A DNA stretch of 64,000 nucleotides from Sphingosinicella ginsenosidimutans (GCF_007995055.1 NZ_VOQQ01000001.1:1116001-1180000); one strand, 5' to 3'; shown: positions 17,705 to 27,961, counted from the first letter of the stretch. Numbers and translations: made by a program. The notes: a model not told the origin generated them from the letters alone.

Positions 17705-18043
17705 ATGACCTACGTCGTCACCGATGCCTGCATCCGCTGCAAATATATGGACTGCGTCGAGGTCTGCCCCGTCGACTGCTTCTACGAGGGCGAGAACATG
17801 CTCGTCATCAACCCCAACGAATGTATCGATTGCGGCGTGTGCGAGCCCGAATGCCCGGCCGAGGCGATCCTGCCCGACACCGAGAGCGGGCTTGAAAAGT
17901 GGCTTGAACTCAACAGCACCTATTCGGCCGAGTGGCCGAACATCACCCGCAAGAAGGACTCGCCCGCCGACGCCGACGAGCACAAGGGCGAGGAAGGCAA
18001 GTTCGACAAATATTTCTCGCCCGACCCCGGCGAGGGCGACTGA
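17705..18043 (+). CDS. fdxA: seven-iron ferredoxin
   Basis: A 112-residue FdxA-type ferredoxin carrying one 3Fe-4S and one 4Fe-4S cluster. Cysteines 9, 17, 21, 25, 40, 43, 46 and 50 have the spacing of Azotobacter ferredoxin I shifted by one, and Cys12 corresponds to its extra free cysteine. The C-terminal extension (about residues 60-112) is acidic, as in the family. It carries electrons in the cytoplasm and its partner is unknown. GGGGAGAAG precedes the ATG. It follows the S4 gene by 25 bases and is probably co-transcribed. Confidence 0.94.
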   Translation: MTYVVTDACIRCKYMDCVEVCPVDCFYEGENMLVINPNECIDCGVCEPECPAEAILPDTESGLEKWLELNSTYSAEWPNITRKKDSPADADEHKGEEGKFDKYFSPDPGEGD

Positions 18044-18089
18044 GCGAGGCGGCCCGCGGGCCCCGACACCGATTGGGAGGCGCGCGAAA

Positions 18090-18497
18090 ATGAACCATCT
18101 CGATCGCTACCAGCCGATCATGCGCGGCGTCCTGCGCATCCTCGTCGGCCTGCTCTTCCTCGAACATGGAATGCAGAAGTTCCTGAGCTTTCCGCCAGGC
18201 CCGGCGGCCGGGATCGGCCCTGGGCTGGGCAGCCCCGGCGCCTATGCCGGCATCTTCGAGCTGGCCTGCGGGCTGCTCGTCGCGATCGGCCTGTTCACCC
18301 GCGCCGCGGCCTTCGTCGCATCGGGCGTGATGGCCTTCGCTTACTGGATGGTCCACGCGCCCCAAGACCCGTTCCCGCTCAACAATGGCGGCGACGCGGC
18401 GATCCTCTATTGCTTCATCTTTCTCTATTTCGTCTTTGCCGGGCCCGGCGCATTCAGCGTCGATGGACTGCGCGACAAAGCGCCAAAGGCGTCATAG
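18090..18497 (+). CDS. DoxX-family membrane protein
   Basis: A 135-residue protein with four hydrophobic segments and the DoxX-family hallmark LRILVGLLFLEHGMQKFLSF near the N-terminus, then GIFELACGLLVAIGLFTRAAA. DoxX/DoxD relatives are linked to thiosulfate:quinone oxidoreductase and oxidative stress. Most family members have no assigned function. GGGAGG lies nine bases before the ATG. It follows fdxA by 46 bases on the same strand, so the two may share a transcript. Confidence 0.88.
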   Translation: MNHLDRYQPIMRGVLRILVGLLFLEHGMQKFLSFPPGPAAGIGPGLGSPGAYAGIFELACGLLVAIGLFTRAAAFVASGVMAFAYWMVHAPQDPFPLNNGGDAAILYCFIFLYFVFAGPGAFSVDGLRDKAPKAS

Positions 18498-18674
18498 GGC
18501 TGGATTTTCTCTCCTTTTGCCTCTATATAGGGCGCCTCGAAGCGGGTGCCCCGCGCATCCGCATAAGGTGATCTGAGCGAGTTGCCGCACAATCCGCGCT
18601 TGCGCCGCATCCTTGGGGACGGAGGCGGCCGGTGCGATTCGGACGCGGCCGTTTCCATGGGAAGGTTCCAATAG

Positions 18675-19208
18675 ATGGCAACGAAGGCGTTGAGCTTCGA
18701 CGTTGGCGATTATGTCGTTTACCCCAAGCACGGCGTCGGCCGTGTGATCGACCTGCAGAGCACTGACATCGCCGGCATGGCGCTCGAGCTCTATGTGCTG
18801 CGTTTCGAAAAGGAGAAGATGACGCTCCGGGTGCCGACCAACAAGGCGGAAAGCGTCGGGATGCGCAAGCTTTCCTCCGACAAGACGATGCAGGAGGCGC
18901 TCGCCACGCTCAAGGGCAAGCCCAAGGTGAAGCGCACCATGTGGTCGCGCCGCGCCCAGGAATATGAGGCGAAGATCAATTCGGGCGACCTGGCGTCGAT
19001 CGCCGAGGTCGTGCGCGACCTGTTCCGGCCCGACGACGCGCCCGAGCAGAGCTATTCCGAGCGGCAGATTTTCGAGGCCGCCTCCACCCGCCTCGCCCGC
19101 GAGCTCGGCGCGATGGAGCAGGTCGACGAGAAGAAGGCGCTCGAGAAGATCCTCGACATCCTCAACAAGGCCGCGAGCGTCCACCACAAGGTGCGCGTCG
19201 AAGCCTGA
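18675..19208 (+). CDS. carD: CarD family RNA-polymerase-binding regulator
   Basis: A 177-residue CarD/CdnL protein. The N-terminal Tudor-like RNA-polymerase interaction domain is at about 5-65 (GDYVVYPKHGVGRVIDLQS), and a C-terminal helical DNA-interacting domain contains the conserved WSRRAQEYEAKINSGD. Members bind the polymerase beta subunit and stabilise open promoter complexes, supporting rRNA and housekeeping transcription. A 177-base leader without a gene precedes it and contains a TATATA stretch at about 18524. AAGGTTCC lies near the ATG. A strong intrinsic terminator follows, so carD is likely monocistronic. Confidence 0.94.
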   Translation: MATKALSFDVGDYVVYPKHGVGRVIDLQSTDIAGMALELYVLRFEKEKMTLRVPTNKAESVGMRKLSSDKTMQEALATLKGKPKVKRTMWSRRAQEYEAKINSGDLASIAEVVRDLFRPDDAPEQSYSERQIFEAASTRLARELGAMEQVDEKKALEKILDILNKAASVHHKVRVEA

Positions 19209-19230
19209 GCGAGCGACCGGACGAACGAAG

Positions 19231-19258
19231 AGGGCGGCCCGAAACGGCCGCCCTTTTT
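19231..19258 (+). terminator. Rho-independent terminator of carD
   Basis: A perfect 9-bp stem, AGGGCGGCC (19231-19239) with GGCCGCCCT (19246-19254), closes a 6-base loop and runs straight into five T residues at 19254-19258. It begins 22 bases after the carD stop. It is the clearest intrinsic terminator in the window. Confidence 0.93.
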
Positions 19259-19260
19259 CG

Positions 19261-19289
19261 TTGCGCGATGTCGTCCTAGTGCGTATTAT
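19261..19289 (+). promoter_or_regulatory. sigma-70-type promoter for the DUF2807 genes
   Basis: TTGCGC (19261-19266) and TATTAT (19284-19289) are separated by 17 bases. They lie right after the carD terminator and 28 bases before the ATG of the first DUF2807 gene, which has GGAGG five bases upstream. An overlapping TATAAC at 19293-19298 is an alternative -10. Confidence 0.55.
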
Positions 19290-19316
19290 GCTTATAACAC
19301 AGCTACGGAGGATGCG

Positions 19317-20042
19317 ATGCGTCACGGTCTTTGGCTCATTCCCGGCCTGGCTTTTGTCGGCGCCTGCTCGGCAAGTGCCGGCGGTCCCGAGCGTGGCGAC
19401 ACGCGGCCCGGCCAGCGCGATTTCCAGGTCGGGGCGTTCCAGTCGGTCGAACTTGCCGGCTCGCCCGACGTGACCGTGGCGGTCGGCGGCGCGCCCTCCG
19501 TCCGTGCGGAAGGCCCGCAGGACTCGCTCGACCGGCTCGAGATCCGCGTCGAGGATGGCGCGCTGAAGATCGGCACGCGCCGCCACGGTCCTTTCTCTCG
19601 CGACTACGATCTCGGCCGGGTCACGATCCACGTGACCGCACCGTCGCTGAACGCGGCGTCGATCTCCGGATCGGGCGACATGCATATCGACCGCGCCGAA
19701 GCGAACACGTTCGCGGCGTCGATCGGCGGATCCGGCGACATGGACATCGGCGCGCTTCGAGCCCGGGAGGCCACCTTCTCGATCGCCGGATCGGGCAACA
19801 TCCGCGCCGCGGGCTCGGCCGAGCGGTCCCGGGTCTCGATCGCGGGATCCGGAGACGCGACGCTCGATCGCTTCCAGACCGGCGACGCCGAAGTCTCGAT
19901 CGTCGGGTCCGGCGGCACGCGCCTGCGCGCGAGCGGCTCCGTCACCGGCTCGATCATGGGCTCCGGCGACGTCGTGGTCAGCGGAACGACCCGCTGCACG
20001 GTCTCGAAAATGGGATCGGGGGACCTGCACTGCTCGTCGTGA
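19317..20042 (+). CDS. lipoprotein with head-GIN (DUF2807) beta-helix
   Basis: A 241-residue lipoprotein: signal MRHGLWLIPGLAFVGAC with Cys17 as lipidated residue. The rest is a DUF2807 'head GIN' domain, thought to form a beta-helix. Seven copies of a 'Ser-x-x-Gly-Ser-Gly-(Asp/Asn/Gly)' turn recur every 17-22 residues from about residue 118 to the C-terminus (SISGSGDMHI, SIGGSGDMDI, SIAGSGNIRA, SIAGSGDATL, SIVGSGGTRL, SIMGSGDVVV, SKMGSGDLHC). The function of the family is unknown, with an adhesive or surface role often guessed. GGAGG precedes the start. Confidence 0.88.
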   Translation: MRHGLWLIPGLAFVGACSASAGGPERGDTRPGQRDFQVGAFQSVELAGSPDVTVAVGGAPSVRAEGPQDSLDRLEIRVEDGALKIGTRRHGPFSRDYDLGRVTIHVTAPSLNAASISGSGDMHIDRAEANTFAASIGGSGDMDIGALRAREATFSIAGSGNIRAAGSAERSRVSIAGSGDATLDRFQTGDAEVSIVGSGGTRLRASGSVTGSIMGSGDVVVSGTTRCTVSKMGSGDLHCSS

Positions 20043-20090
20043 CCCCGGTTCGCCATTGACGCTTGGCCGTTTGGCGTCATGGTCGGCGCG

Positions 20091-20798
20091 ATGAGGAAGC
20101 TTGTCGCCCTTGCCCTGGCCGCTGCGGCGACGCCGGCGGCCGCTGCCGAGCGCAGCTATTCGGTCACCGATTTCGACCGGGTCTCGGTTGAAGGGCCCTA
20201 TGTCGTCCACCTCGTGACCGGCCGCCCCTCGGCTGCGCGGGCGAGCGGATCGACCGAATCGCTCGACCGGGTCGTCATCGACGTCAACGGCGGGACGCTC
20301 CGGATCCGCCGCAACCGCGACTATTGGGGCGGGAATGACGGCGCCCAGGAAGGCGTGGTCACGATCGAACTCACGACACGCGAGTTGCGCTCGGCCCGGC
20401 TGATCGGCCCCGGCACGCTCGCGATCGACCGCCTCCAGGGCCTGCGCGCGGACATTGCCGTCGAAGGCAGCGGCCGGCTCGCCGTCGCGAACGTCACGGC
20501 CGACAATCTGTCGATCGGCCTCGCCGGATCGGGCCGAATCGAGCTTGCCGGGACGGCCGGCACGTTACGGGCGGATATCCAGGGCAGCGGCGATGTCGAT
20601 GGCGCGCGGCTGATCGCGCAGGAGGCCACGCTGACCACCACGACCACCGGAACGATCGCCCTCGCCGCCGCGCGCGCCGCCAATGTCACCGCGCTCGGCG
20701 TCGGCAACGTCACGATCTCCGGCCGCGCCGCCTGCACGGTGCGTGGGCCCGGCGCCGGGCAGGTGCGCTGCGGCCCGGCGGGCGCGCTCCCGCGCTAG
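20091..20798 (+). CDS. secreted head-GIN (DUF2807) protein
   Basis: A 235-residue paralogue of the preceding gene but with a cleavable signal peptide instead of a lipobox (MRKLVALALAAAATPAAAAE, predicted cut after Ala-Ala-Ala). The DUF2807 domain follows, starting with SYSVTDFDRVSVEGPYVVHL. Its Gly-Ser-Gly turns are fewer and less regular (VEGSGRLAV, LAGSGRIEL, IQGSGDVDG). I start at 20091 because the signal sequence begins there; an ATG at 20079 adds four residues. Its TAG stop lies in a CTAG shared with the convergent mgtE stop. Periplasmic. Confidence 0.85.
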   Translation: MRKLVALALAAAATPAAAAERSYSVTDFDRVSVEGPYVVHLVTGRPSAARASGSTESLDRVVIDVNGGTLRIRRNRDYWGGNDGAQEGVVTIELTTRELRSARLIGPGTLAIDRLQGLRADIAVEGSGRLAVANVTADNLSIGLAGSGRIELAGTAGTLRADIQGSGDVDGARLIAQEATLTTTTTGTIALAAARAANVTALGVGNVTISGRAACTVRGPGAGQVRCGPAGALPR

Positions 20799-22243
20799 CC
20801 GCCAAGCCCCCAGAGCGTCGCGAGGCCGAGGAACGAGAAGAACCCCATCACGTCGGTCGCCATCGTCACGAACACCGCCGACGAGACCGCTGGATCGACC
20901 CGCAGCTTCTCAAGCGTCACCGGCACGAGCACGCCGAAAATCCCCGCAACGAGATTGTTGATCACCATCGCCAGCGCGATGACGATGCCGAGATCGGTGC
21001 TGCGGAAGATCAGGCTGACCGCGATGCCGAGCAGGAGGCCGAGGCACGCGCCGTTCACCAGCGCGATCCGGAATTCGCGGACGAACACGCGGATCGAGTT
21101 CGAACTCGTGAGCTGGTTGAGCGCCAGCGCCCGCACCGCGACGGCCATCGTCTGCGTGCCCGCATTGCCGCCCATGCCCGACACGATCGGCATCAGCACC
21201 GCGAGCGCGACGAGATGGCTGATCGTCCCCTGGAACAGGCCGACGACCGCCGCGGCGATCACCGCGGTGCCGAGATTGACGATCAGCCAGGTGAGACGGC
21301 GCCTGACCGTTTGTGGCAACGGCTCGTTGATGTCGTCCTCGCCGGCGCCGGACAGCCGCAGGATGTCCTCGCTCGCTTCCTCCTGGATGATGTGCACGAC
21401 GTCGTCGGCGGTGATCATGCCGACCAGCCGGCCGGCCTGGTCCACGACGGCGGCGGAAATCAGCGCATATTTCTGGAAGCGCAGCGCCACCTCCTCCTGG
21501 TCCATGTCGACCGGGATCAGCGTCTGCTCGCGCTTCATCACGTCGGCGATCGCGATCCGCCGCGGCGTGCGCAGGATCCAGGAGAGGAGGCAGGTGCCGA
21601 CCGGGCGATGCGCGGGATCGACCACGAACACTTCCCAGAAATCGGTGGTGATCTCCTCGCCCGCGCGCAGGAAATCGATGACCTGGCCGATCGTCCAGTG
21701 CTCCGGCACGGCGACCGCGTCGCGGCGCATCAGTCGGCCGGCCGATTCCTCGGGATAGGACAGCGCCTCCTCGATCGCCGCGCGATCGTCCGGATCGAGC
21801 GCGCGCAGCACGGCGCGCTGATCCGCCTCCTCCATGTCCTCGATGATCGCGACGGCATCGTCGGTCTCGAGCTCTCCGGCGATCTCGGCGACCTGGGTGG
21901 CGCTCAGCTCGTCGATCAGCTCGTCGCGCACCCAGTCGTTCATCTCGGCCAGCACGTCGCCGTCGATCAGGCCGGCGAGCGCCGCGGCAAGCGGCGGCCG
22001 ATCGTCGCGACCGACCAGCTCGAACAGGTCGGCGATGTCGGCCGCGTGCATCGGCTCGACCAGCGAGCGCACGCCATCGATGTCGCCGCCGTGAAGCCGA
22101 TCGACGACCTCGCTCACGAATTCCGACTTCAGCCGGTCATCCTCGTCGTGACGGTTTTCGGGCGGTGGCGGCGGACCGGGCGGCGCGCCTTCGCCCGCCG
22201 CATCGGGGCCGATCGGGGGCGCTTCGAAATCGCTCTCGCTCAT
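20795..22243 (-). CDS. mgtE: MgtE magnesium transporter
   Basis: A 482-residue MgtE-type magnesium channel. It has an acidic N-terminal superhelical domain (about 40-160), two CBS domains (about 165-290), a connecting helix, and five membrane segments from about 335. The conserved PIVSGMGGNAGTQT pore segment is present. Magnesium binding between the N and CBS domains closes the channel in characterised homologues. A Pro-rich stretch of about 12 residues near the N-terminus is an addition. AGGAGAGGG precedes the ATG. No magnesium riboswitch is visible in the short leader. Confidence 0.95.
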   Translation of the reverse strand: MSESDFEAPPIGPDAAGEGAPPGPPPPPENRHDEDDRLKSEFVSEVVDRLHGGDIDGVRSLVEPMHAADIADLFELVGRDDRPPLAAALAGLIDGDVLAEMNDWVRDELIDELSATQVAEIAGELETDDAVAIIEDMEEADQRAVLRALDPDDRAAIEEALSYPEESAGRLMRRDAVAVPEHWTIGQVIDFLRAGEEITTDFWEVFVVDPAHRPVGTCLLSWILRTPRRIAIADVMKREQTLIPVDMDQEEVALRFQKYALISAAVVDQAGRLVGMITADDVVHIIQEEASEDILRLSGAGEDDINEPLPQTVRRRLTWLIVNLGTAVIAAAVVGLFQGTISHLVALAVLMPIVSGMGGNAGTQTMAVAVRALALNQLTSSNSIRVFVREFRIALVNGACLGLLLGIAVSLIFRSTDLGIVIALAMVINNLVAGIFGVLVPVTLEKLRVDPAVSSAVFVTMATDVMGFFSFLGLATLWGLGG

Positions 22244-22365
22244 CGCCCTCTCCTGGTGCCGGTGTGAGCGCCCTCCCTAGGCATGTCGACCAGGATTGCA
22301 AGGCGGTGGCGCTTCACGGACGACATCCCTAAATGGGTGCGACACCCCTCATCCAAGGACTTCCG

Positions 22366-22827
<462 letters not shown>

Positions 22828-22840
22828 TCGCACCGCCACC

Positions 22841-22867
22841 CCTCCTCTCTCGTGTCGGGAGAGGAGG
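22841..22867. repeat. REP-like hairpin (CCTCCTCTC / GAGAGGAGG)
   Basis: Nine-base arms at 22841-22849 and 22859-22867 enclose a 9-base loop, in the 61-base gap between the cyclophilin and DUF2721 genes. There is no T-run, so it is not a classic terminator. Pyrimidine/purine-arm hairpins of this kind recur between genes in many proteobacteria. I did not find another copy in this window. Confidence 0.45.
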
Positions 22868-22888
22868 CGGCGGCGGAAAGGGGGACGG

Positions 22889-23350
22889 ATGCACGAAGCC
22901 GCCGCGGTCAGCACGATCGCGCACCAGATCCAGCTGGCGGTCGCGCCGGTTTTCCTGCTGGCCGGCATCGGTTCCTTCCTCAATGTCATGGCCGGGCGTC
23001 TTGCCCGCACCGTCGACCGGGCTCGCGACATCGAGCGGGAGTTCGCCTCGTTCGAGGCGGAGCGGCTCCGCCTCGCCACGGCCGAGCTCTACATCCTCGA
23101 CAAGCGAACGACGCTCGCCAACCTCGCGATCAGCGCCTGCACCGCGGCGGCCTTCTTCGTCTGCGTTCTCGTCGCGCTGCTCTTCGTCGCGGATCTCGCG
23201 GCGGTGGGAATCGGCCGGCCGATCGCCTGGCTGTTCGTGATCGCGATGGGGCTGCTCATCCTCGGCCTGCTGCTGTTCCTTGGCGAGGTTTGGCTCGCCA
23301 TGCGGGCGGTGCGCCTCAGGCGCGACGCGATGCCACATCGTCGCGGCTAA
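22889..23350 (+). CDS. DUF2721 membrane protein
   Basis: A 153-residue protein with three hydrophobic segments at about 13-35, 78-103 and 108-132. The conserved pattern at the start (PVFLLAGIGSFLNVMAGRLA followed by RVVDR-like RTVDRARDIE) is that of DUF2721, a family of bacterial membrane proteins without known function. The loop after the first segment is highly charged. GGGGG precedes the ATG by a few bases. It lies upstream of the Rrf2 gene on the same strand with a 42-base gap. Confidence 0.83.
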   Translation: MHEAAAVSTIAHQIQLAVAPVFLLAGIGSFLNVMAGRLARTVDRARDIEREFASFEAERLRLATAELYILDKRTTLANLAISACTAAAFFVCVLVALLFVADLAAVGIGRPIAWLFVIAMGLLILGLLLFLGEVWLAMRAVRLRRDAMPHRRG

Positions 23351-23392
23351 GGCGTTGCCATTCTTGCCCGCGCGGCCCAAATGGGCCGGGAC

Positions 23393-23818
23393 ATGCTTTC
23401 TCAACGGACGCGGTATACAATCAGGGCGCTGCTCCACCTCGCCGATCGCTATGGCGAAGGGCCGGTCCAGCTCGCCGAGATCGCCGAGGCGCAGAACCTG
23501 CCGGCGAAGTTCCTGACCGTGATCCTCTCCCAGATGCGCCGCGACGGCCTGGTCGAGACGCTGCGCGGCCGCGAAGGCGGCTACTGGCTCGCTCGGCCCC
23601 CCTCGGAAGTGAGCTATGGCGAGATCGTGCGGCTGACGCGCGGCTCGCTCGGCCTCCTGCCCTGCGCCAGCCGGCTGGCCCACGAGCCGTGCCGCAACTG
23701 CATCAGCGAGGACAAATGCCGGCTCCACCGCGCGATGCTGCGGGTGCGCGATGAAACGGCGCGCATCCTCGACGGCCTCACCCTCGCCGACCATGTCGAG
23801 GTCGAGGACATCGCCTGA
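23393..23818 (+). CDS. Rrf2-family regulator with four-cysteine cluster
   Basis: A 141-residue winged-helix regulator: MLSQRTRYTIRALLHLADRY and LPAKFLTVILSQMRRDGLV are typical Rrf2 DNA-binding segments. The C-terminal half has Cys91, Cys100, Cys103 and Cys109 (spacing C-x8-C-x2-C-x5-C). IscR and NsrR, members of this family, use cysteines here to hold Fe-S clusters that sense iron-sulfur status or nitric oxide, so cluster binding is likely but not shown. I prefer the ATG at 23393, behind GGGCCGGGA, over 23381. It is followed after 16 bases by an FAD oxidoreductase, its likely co-regulated partner. Confidence 0.88.
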   Translation: MLSQRTRYTIRALLHLADRYGEGPVQLAEIAEAQNLPAKFLTVILSQMRRDGLVETLRGREGGYWLARPPSEVSYGEIVRLTRGSLGLLPCASRLAHEPCRNCISEDKCRLHRAMLRVRDETARILDGLTLADHVEVEDIA

Positions 23819-23834
23819 AGGAGCGAATGCGACA

Positions 23835-25142
23835 ATGAACCATGTGGCGATCATCGGCGGCGGCCTGTCCGGCGCATTGCAGGCGATTCACCTCGTCCAG
23901 GAGGGCGTCAGCCAGGTCACCCTGATCGAGCGCGGCCGGGTGCCCGGGCGCGGCGTCGCCTACGGCACCGGGCGGAGCGAGCATCTGCTCAACGTGCCGG
24001 CGCGGCGGATGACCGCCTTTCCGGACCGGCCGGACCATTTCGTCGACTGGTTCGAGAAGACGGCTGGCGGCGATGCCGAGGCCTATGCGCCGCGCATGGC
24101 CTATGGCGACTATATCACGGGGCTCCTCGCCGAGACGGGCGATCGGGTGACGATCGTGCATGGCGAGGCGACCGACGTCGTCGCGGCGGCGGATGGCGAG
24201 CATGTGACGCTTTCGGACGGCCGCGAGATCGTCGCCGATGCGGCAATCCTGGCGCTCGGCAATCTTCGCCCCGCTCTGCCCGGCCGGATCGATGTCGCCG
24301 CGCTCGGCGATGCCTGGATCGGCGATCCCTGGGCCGATCTTCGCGTCGAAGGCCTGGGAGCCGACGACATGGTGGTCCTGATCGGCACGGGACTGACCGC
24401 GGTGGACACGATCCTGACGCTCGACGCGCTCGGCTATCAGGGGCGGATCCTCGCTTTGTCGCGGCGTGGGCTCGCGCCACGCGCGCATGAGGCGCGCGAG
24501 CCGATCGTGGCGCCGCAGGGGGAACTGCCGTCGAACTGCGTGGCGTTGCTGCGGCGGATCCGGCGGCGCTCGCAGGAGGTTGGCTGGCGCAGCGCCGTCC
24601 ATGAGTTGCGGAGCATCACCCAGGACCTCTGGCGCAAGGCCGGCGACATCGAGCGTCGCCGTTTCCTGAGGCACCTGCGCCCCTGGTGGGACGTCCACCG
24701 CCATCGCATCGCGCCGGCCGTCGGCGCCACCGTCGACCGGCTCGAGCGTGCCGGTCGGCTCACCTTCGCTGCCGGCAAGATCGTCTCGATCAACCCCGAA
24801 GCGGGCGGCGCGGCCGTCGCATGGCGTGCGCGCGGGACCGACCGGATCGAGACCGTCCATGCCGCGCGGATCGTCAACTGCACCGGGCCGGAGCTCGATA
24901 TCGTCCGCGCGGGCGAGCCGCTGTTCGATGCGCTCCTGTCATCGGGCCGAATCCAGCCCGATCCCTGCCGCATCGGCATCGACGTCGATCCCGACACGCT
25001 CGGCGCGATCGGCCGCGACGGTGCGGCCTCGGGCAGCCTGTTCGTGATCGGCCCGCCGACGAAGGGCGCGTTCTGGGAAAGCATCGCCGTGCCCGACATC
25101 CGCGCCCAGACCGACGCGCTCGCGAAGCGGCTCGCGGCCTAG
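23835..25142 (+). CDS. FAD/NAD(P)-binding oxidoreductase (YdhS-like)
   Basis: A 435-residue flavoprotein with an N-terminal Rossmann motif VAIIGGGLSGALQAIHL and the FAD-NAD(P)-binding family pattern GRGVAYGTG, then HLLNVPARRMTAFPD. A second nucleotide-binding region, MVVLIGTGLTAVDTILTL, lies near residue 180. It belongs to the PF13454 group that includes E. coli YdhS, of unknown substrate. AAGGAG lies about 12 bases upstream of the ATG. It is in the same transcriptional direction as the Rrf2 regulator. Its TAG stop shares a CTAG with the convergent kinase gene. Confidence 0.85.
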   Translation: MNHVAIIGGGLSGALQAIHLVQEGVSQVTLIERGRVPGRGVAYGTGRSEHLLNVPARRMTAFPDRPDHFVDWFEKTAGGDAEAYAPRMAYGDYITGLLAETGDRVTIVHGEATDVVAAADGEHVTLSDGREIVADAAILALGNLRPALPGRIDVAALGDAWIGDPWADLRVEGLGADDMVVLIGTGLTAVDTILTLDALGYQGRILALSRRGLAPRAHEAREPIVAPQGELPSNCVALLRRIRRRSQEVGWRSAVHELRSITQDLWRKAGDIERRRFLRHLRPWWDVHRHRIAPAVGATVDRLERAGRLTFAAGKIVSINPEAGGAAVAWRARGTDRIETVHAARIVNCTGPELDIVRAGEPLFDALLSSGRIQPDPCRIGIDVDPDTLGAIGRDGAASGSLFVIGPPTKGAFWESIAVPDIRAQTDALAKRLAA

Positions 25143-26473
25143 AGCAGGATCCGGAACAGCGCGCCGCCTTCCGGCGCGGTCTCCAGGCTGATGACGCCGC
25201 GATGGGCGAGGACGACCTGGCGGGCGAGGCTGAGGCCGATCCCGCTTCCCTTTGCCTTGGTGGTGAAGAAAGGCAGGAAGACATCCTGCTTCAGGTTTTC
25301 CGGAACCCCCGGGCCGTTATCGGCGACCTCGATCTGCGCGCGGCCCGATCGGGCGCGCTGGAACGCAAGGCGGACCTGGGGCGCCTCGGCATGATCCCGC
25401 GCGGCGTCGGCCGCGTTGCGTAGGAGATTGATCAGCACCTGGCTCATCAGGTCCGGATCGGCCTCCAGCGCCATCCCGGCATCGACGGCAAGATCGAGCG
25501 TGACGCCCTCGGCCCTGTCGCTGGCGCGGAAGAGCGCGGCGAGCTCATCCGCCCAGGCGGCCACGTCGATCGCTCGGCGCCTGATCTCCGGCGCGCGGCT
25601 GATCTGCCGGTAGCTCTCGACGAAGTGCATGACCCCGTCGGCCCGGCGCGCCAGCGTCTCGACGGCGCCCCGGGCATCGGCGACGTCGCGATCCGCGCCC
25701 TTGTCCGCGGCGCGCATCAACGCCGCCGCGCTGTGCGCGAGCGACGTCACCGGCGTCATCGAATTCATGATCTCATGAGTGAGGACGCGGATGAGATCGC
25801 TCTGGGCGGCGATCTCGATGGCGTTCAGCTCGCCCTGGATCGGCTGGACCGCGACGACTCGAACGAGCCCGCCGAGCCGGTGGACGACGGCGCCGCTCAC
25901 CAGCATCGTCTGGGGCACACCGTCGCTGACCAGCGGCACCAGCCGCGGCCGCCCGATCGCGCCGCCCTCCAGCGCCCGCGCGAATGCATCGCCATAATCA
26001 CGGAAATCCTCGACGCGGACGCCCTTGTGGCGGACAAGCAGGCGGCGCGCCGCCTTGTTGGCAAGCTCCACCCGTCCCTCGCCATCGACCGTCAGAAGGG
26101 CGGTCGGCGCGTCGTCGAGCACCGCTTCGTAAAAGCGGTTGGCATCGATCAGCTTGTGCTTGTCGTCGCGCAGCCGCTTCATCGCGCCGTCGAGGACGCG
26201 GCCGAGCTCCGAAAAGCCGCTGCCCTCGGAGCGATGGATGAAGCCCTGACTGAAATCAGCGAAGCGGACGGCGTCGATGAAGCGCGCCAGTTCGCGATTG
26301 GTGCGGGTGACGTGGCGCCACAGCAGCGCGCCGCTGCCGATCACCACCAGTGCGGCGACGATCCGCGTCGCGCCGAGATCGGGTCGGGCCAGCGTCTCCG
26401 CGAAGGCGAGCGCCGCCAGGATCAGCAGCCCCAGCCGCCAGACCAGCCCGACCAGATAGCGGGAGCCGATCAT
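25139..26473 (-). CDS. membrane sensor histidine kinase (NtrY-like)
   Basis: A 444-residue kinase with two N-terminal membrane segments (about 8-28 and 37-53) and almost no periplasmic loop. A HAMP-like linker and a PAS-like region (about 112-210) follow. His233 in the H-box VLTHEIMNSMTP is the phosphorylation site. The N-box LINLLRNAADAA, G1 DNGPGVP and G2 GSGIGLSL are all intact. With no large sensor domain outside the membrane, it probably senses within or near the membrane or by a partner. It lies 12 bases downstream of the sigma-54 activator gene, which is its evident partner. Confidence 0.93.
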   Translation of the reverse strand: MIGSRYLVGLVWRLGLLILAALAFAETLARPDLGATRIVAALVVIGSGALLWRHVTRTNRELARFIDAVRFADFSQGFIHRSEGSGFSELGRVLDGAMKRLRDDKHKLIDANRFYEAVLDDAPTALLTVDGEGRVELANKAARRLLVRHKGVRVEDFRDYGDAFARALEGGAIGRPRLVPLVSDGVPQTMLVSGAVVHRLGGLVRVVAVQPIQGELNAIEIAAQSDLIRVLTHEIMNSMTPVTSLAHSAAALMRAADKGADRDVADARGAVETLARRADGVMHFVESYRQISRAPEIRRRAIDVAAWADELAALFRASDRAEGVTLDLAVDAGMALEADPDLMSQVLINLLRNAADAARDHAEAPQVRLAFQRARSGRAQIEVADNGPGVPENLKQDVFLPFFTTKAKGSGIGLSLARQVVLAHRGVISLETAPEGGALFRILL

Positions 26474-26485
26474 CCGCGCCGACCG

Positions 26486-27877
<1,392 letters not shown>

Positions 27878-27941
27878 CCTTGCCTCCGCTGGTTGTCCGG
27901 ATAGCCGCCTATCAATTTCCATGCCAGCGCGGCCACGGATT

Positions 27942-27957
27942 CGTCCGCGACCGGACA
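27942..27957. promoter_or_regulatory. upstream activator site A (palindrome)
   Basis: CGTCCG-CGAC-CGGACA: an inverted repeat with GTCCG/CGGAC arms and a 4-base centre. Its centre is exactly 20 bp from site B, about two helical turns. It lies about 120 bp upstream of the predicted sigma-54 start site, a typical enhancer distance for an NtrC-type activator. Confidence 0.65.
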
Positions 27958-27961
27958 ATCC

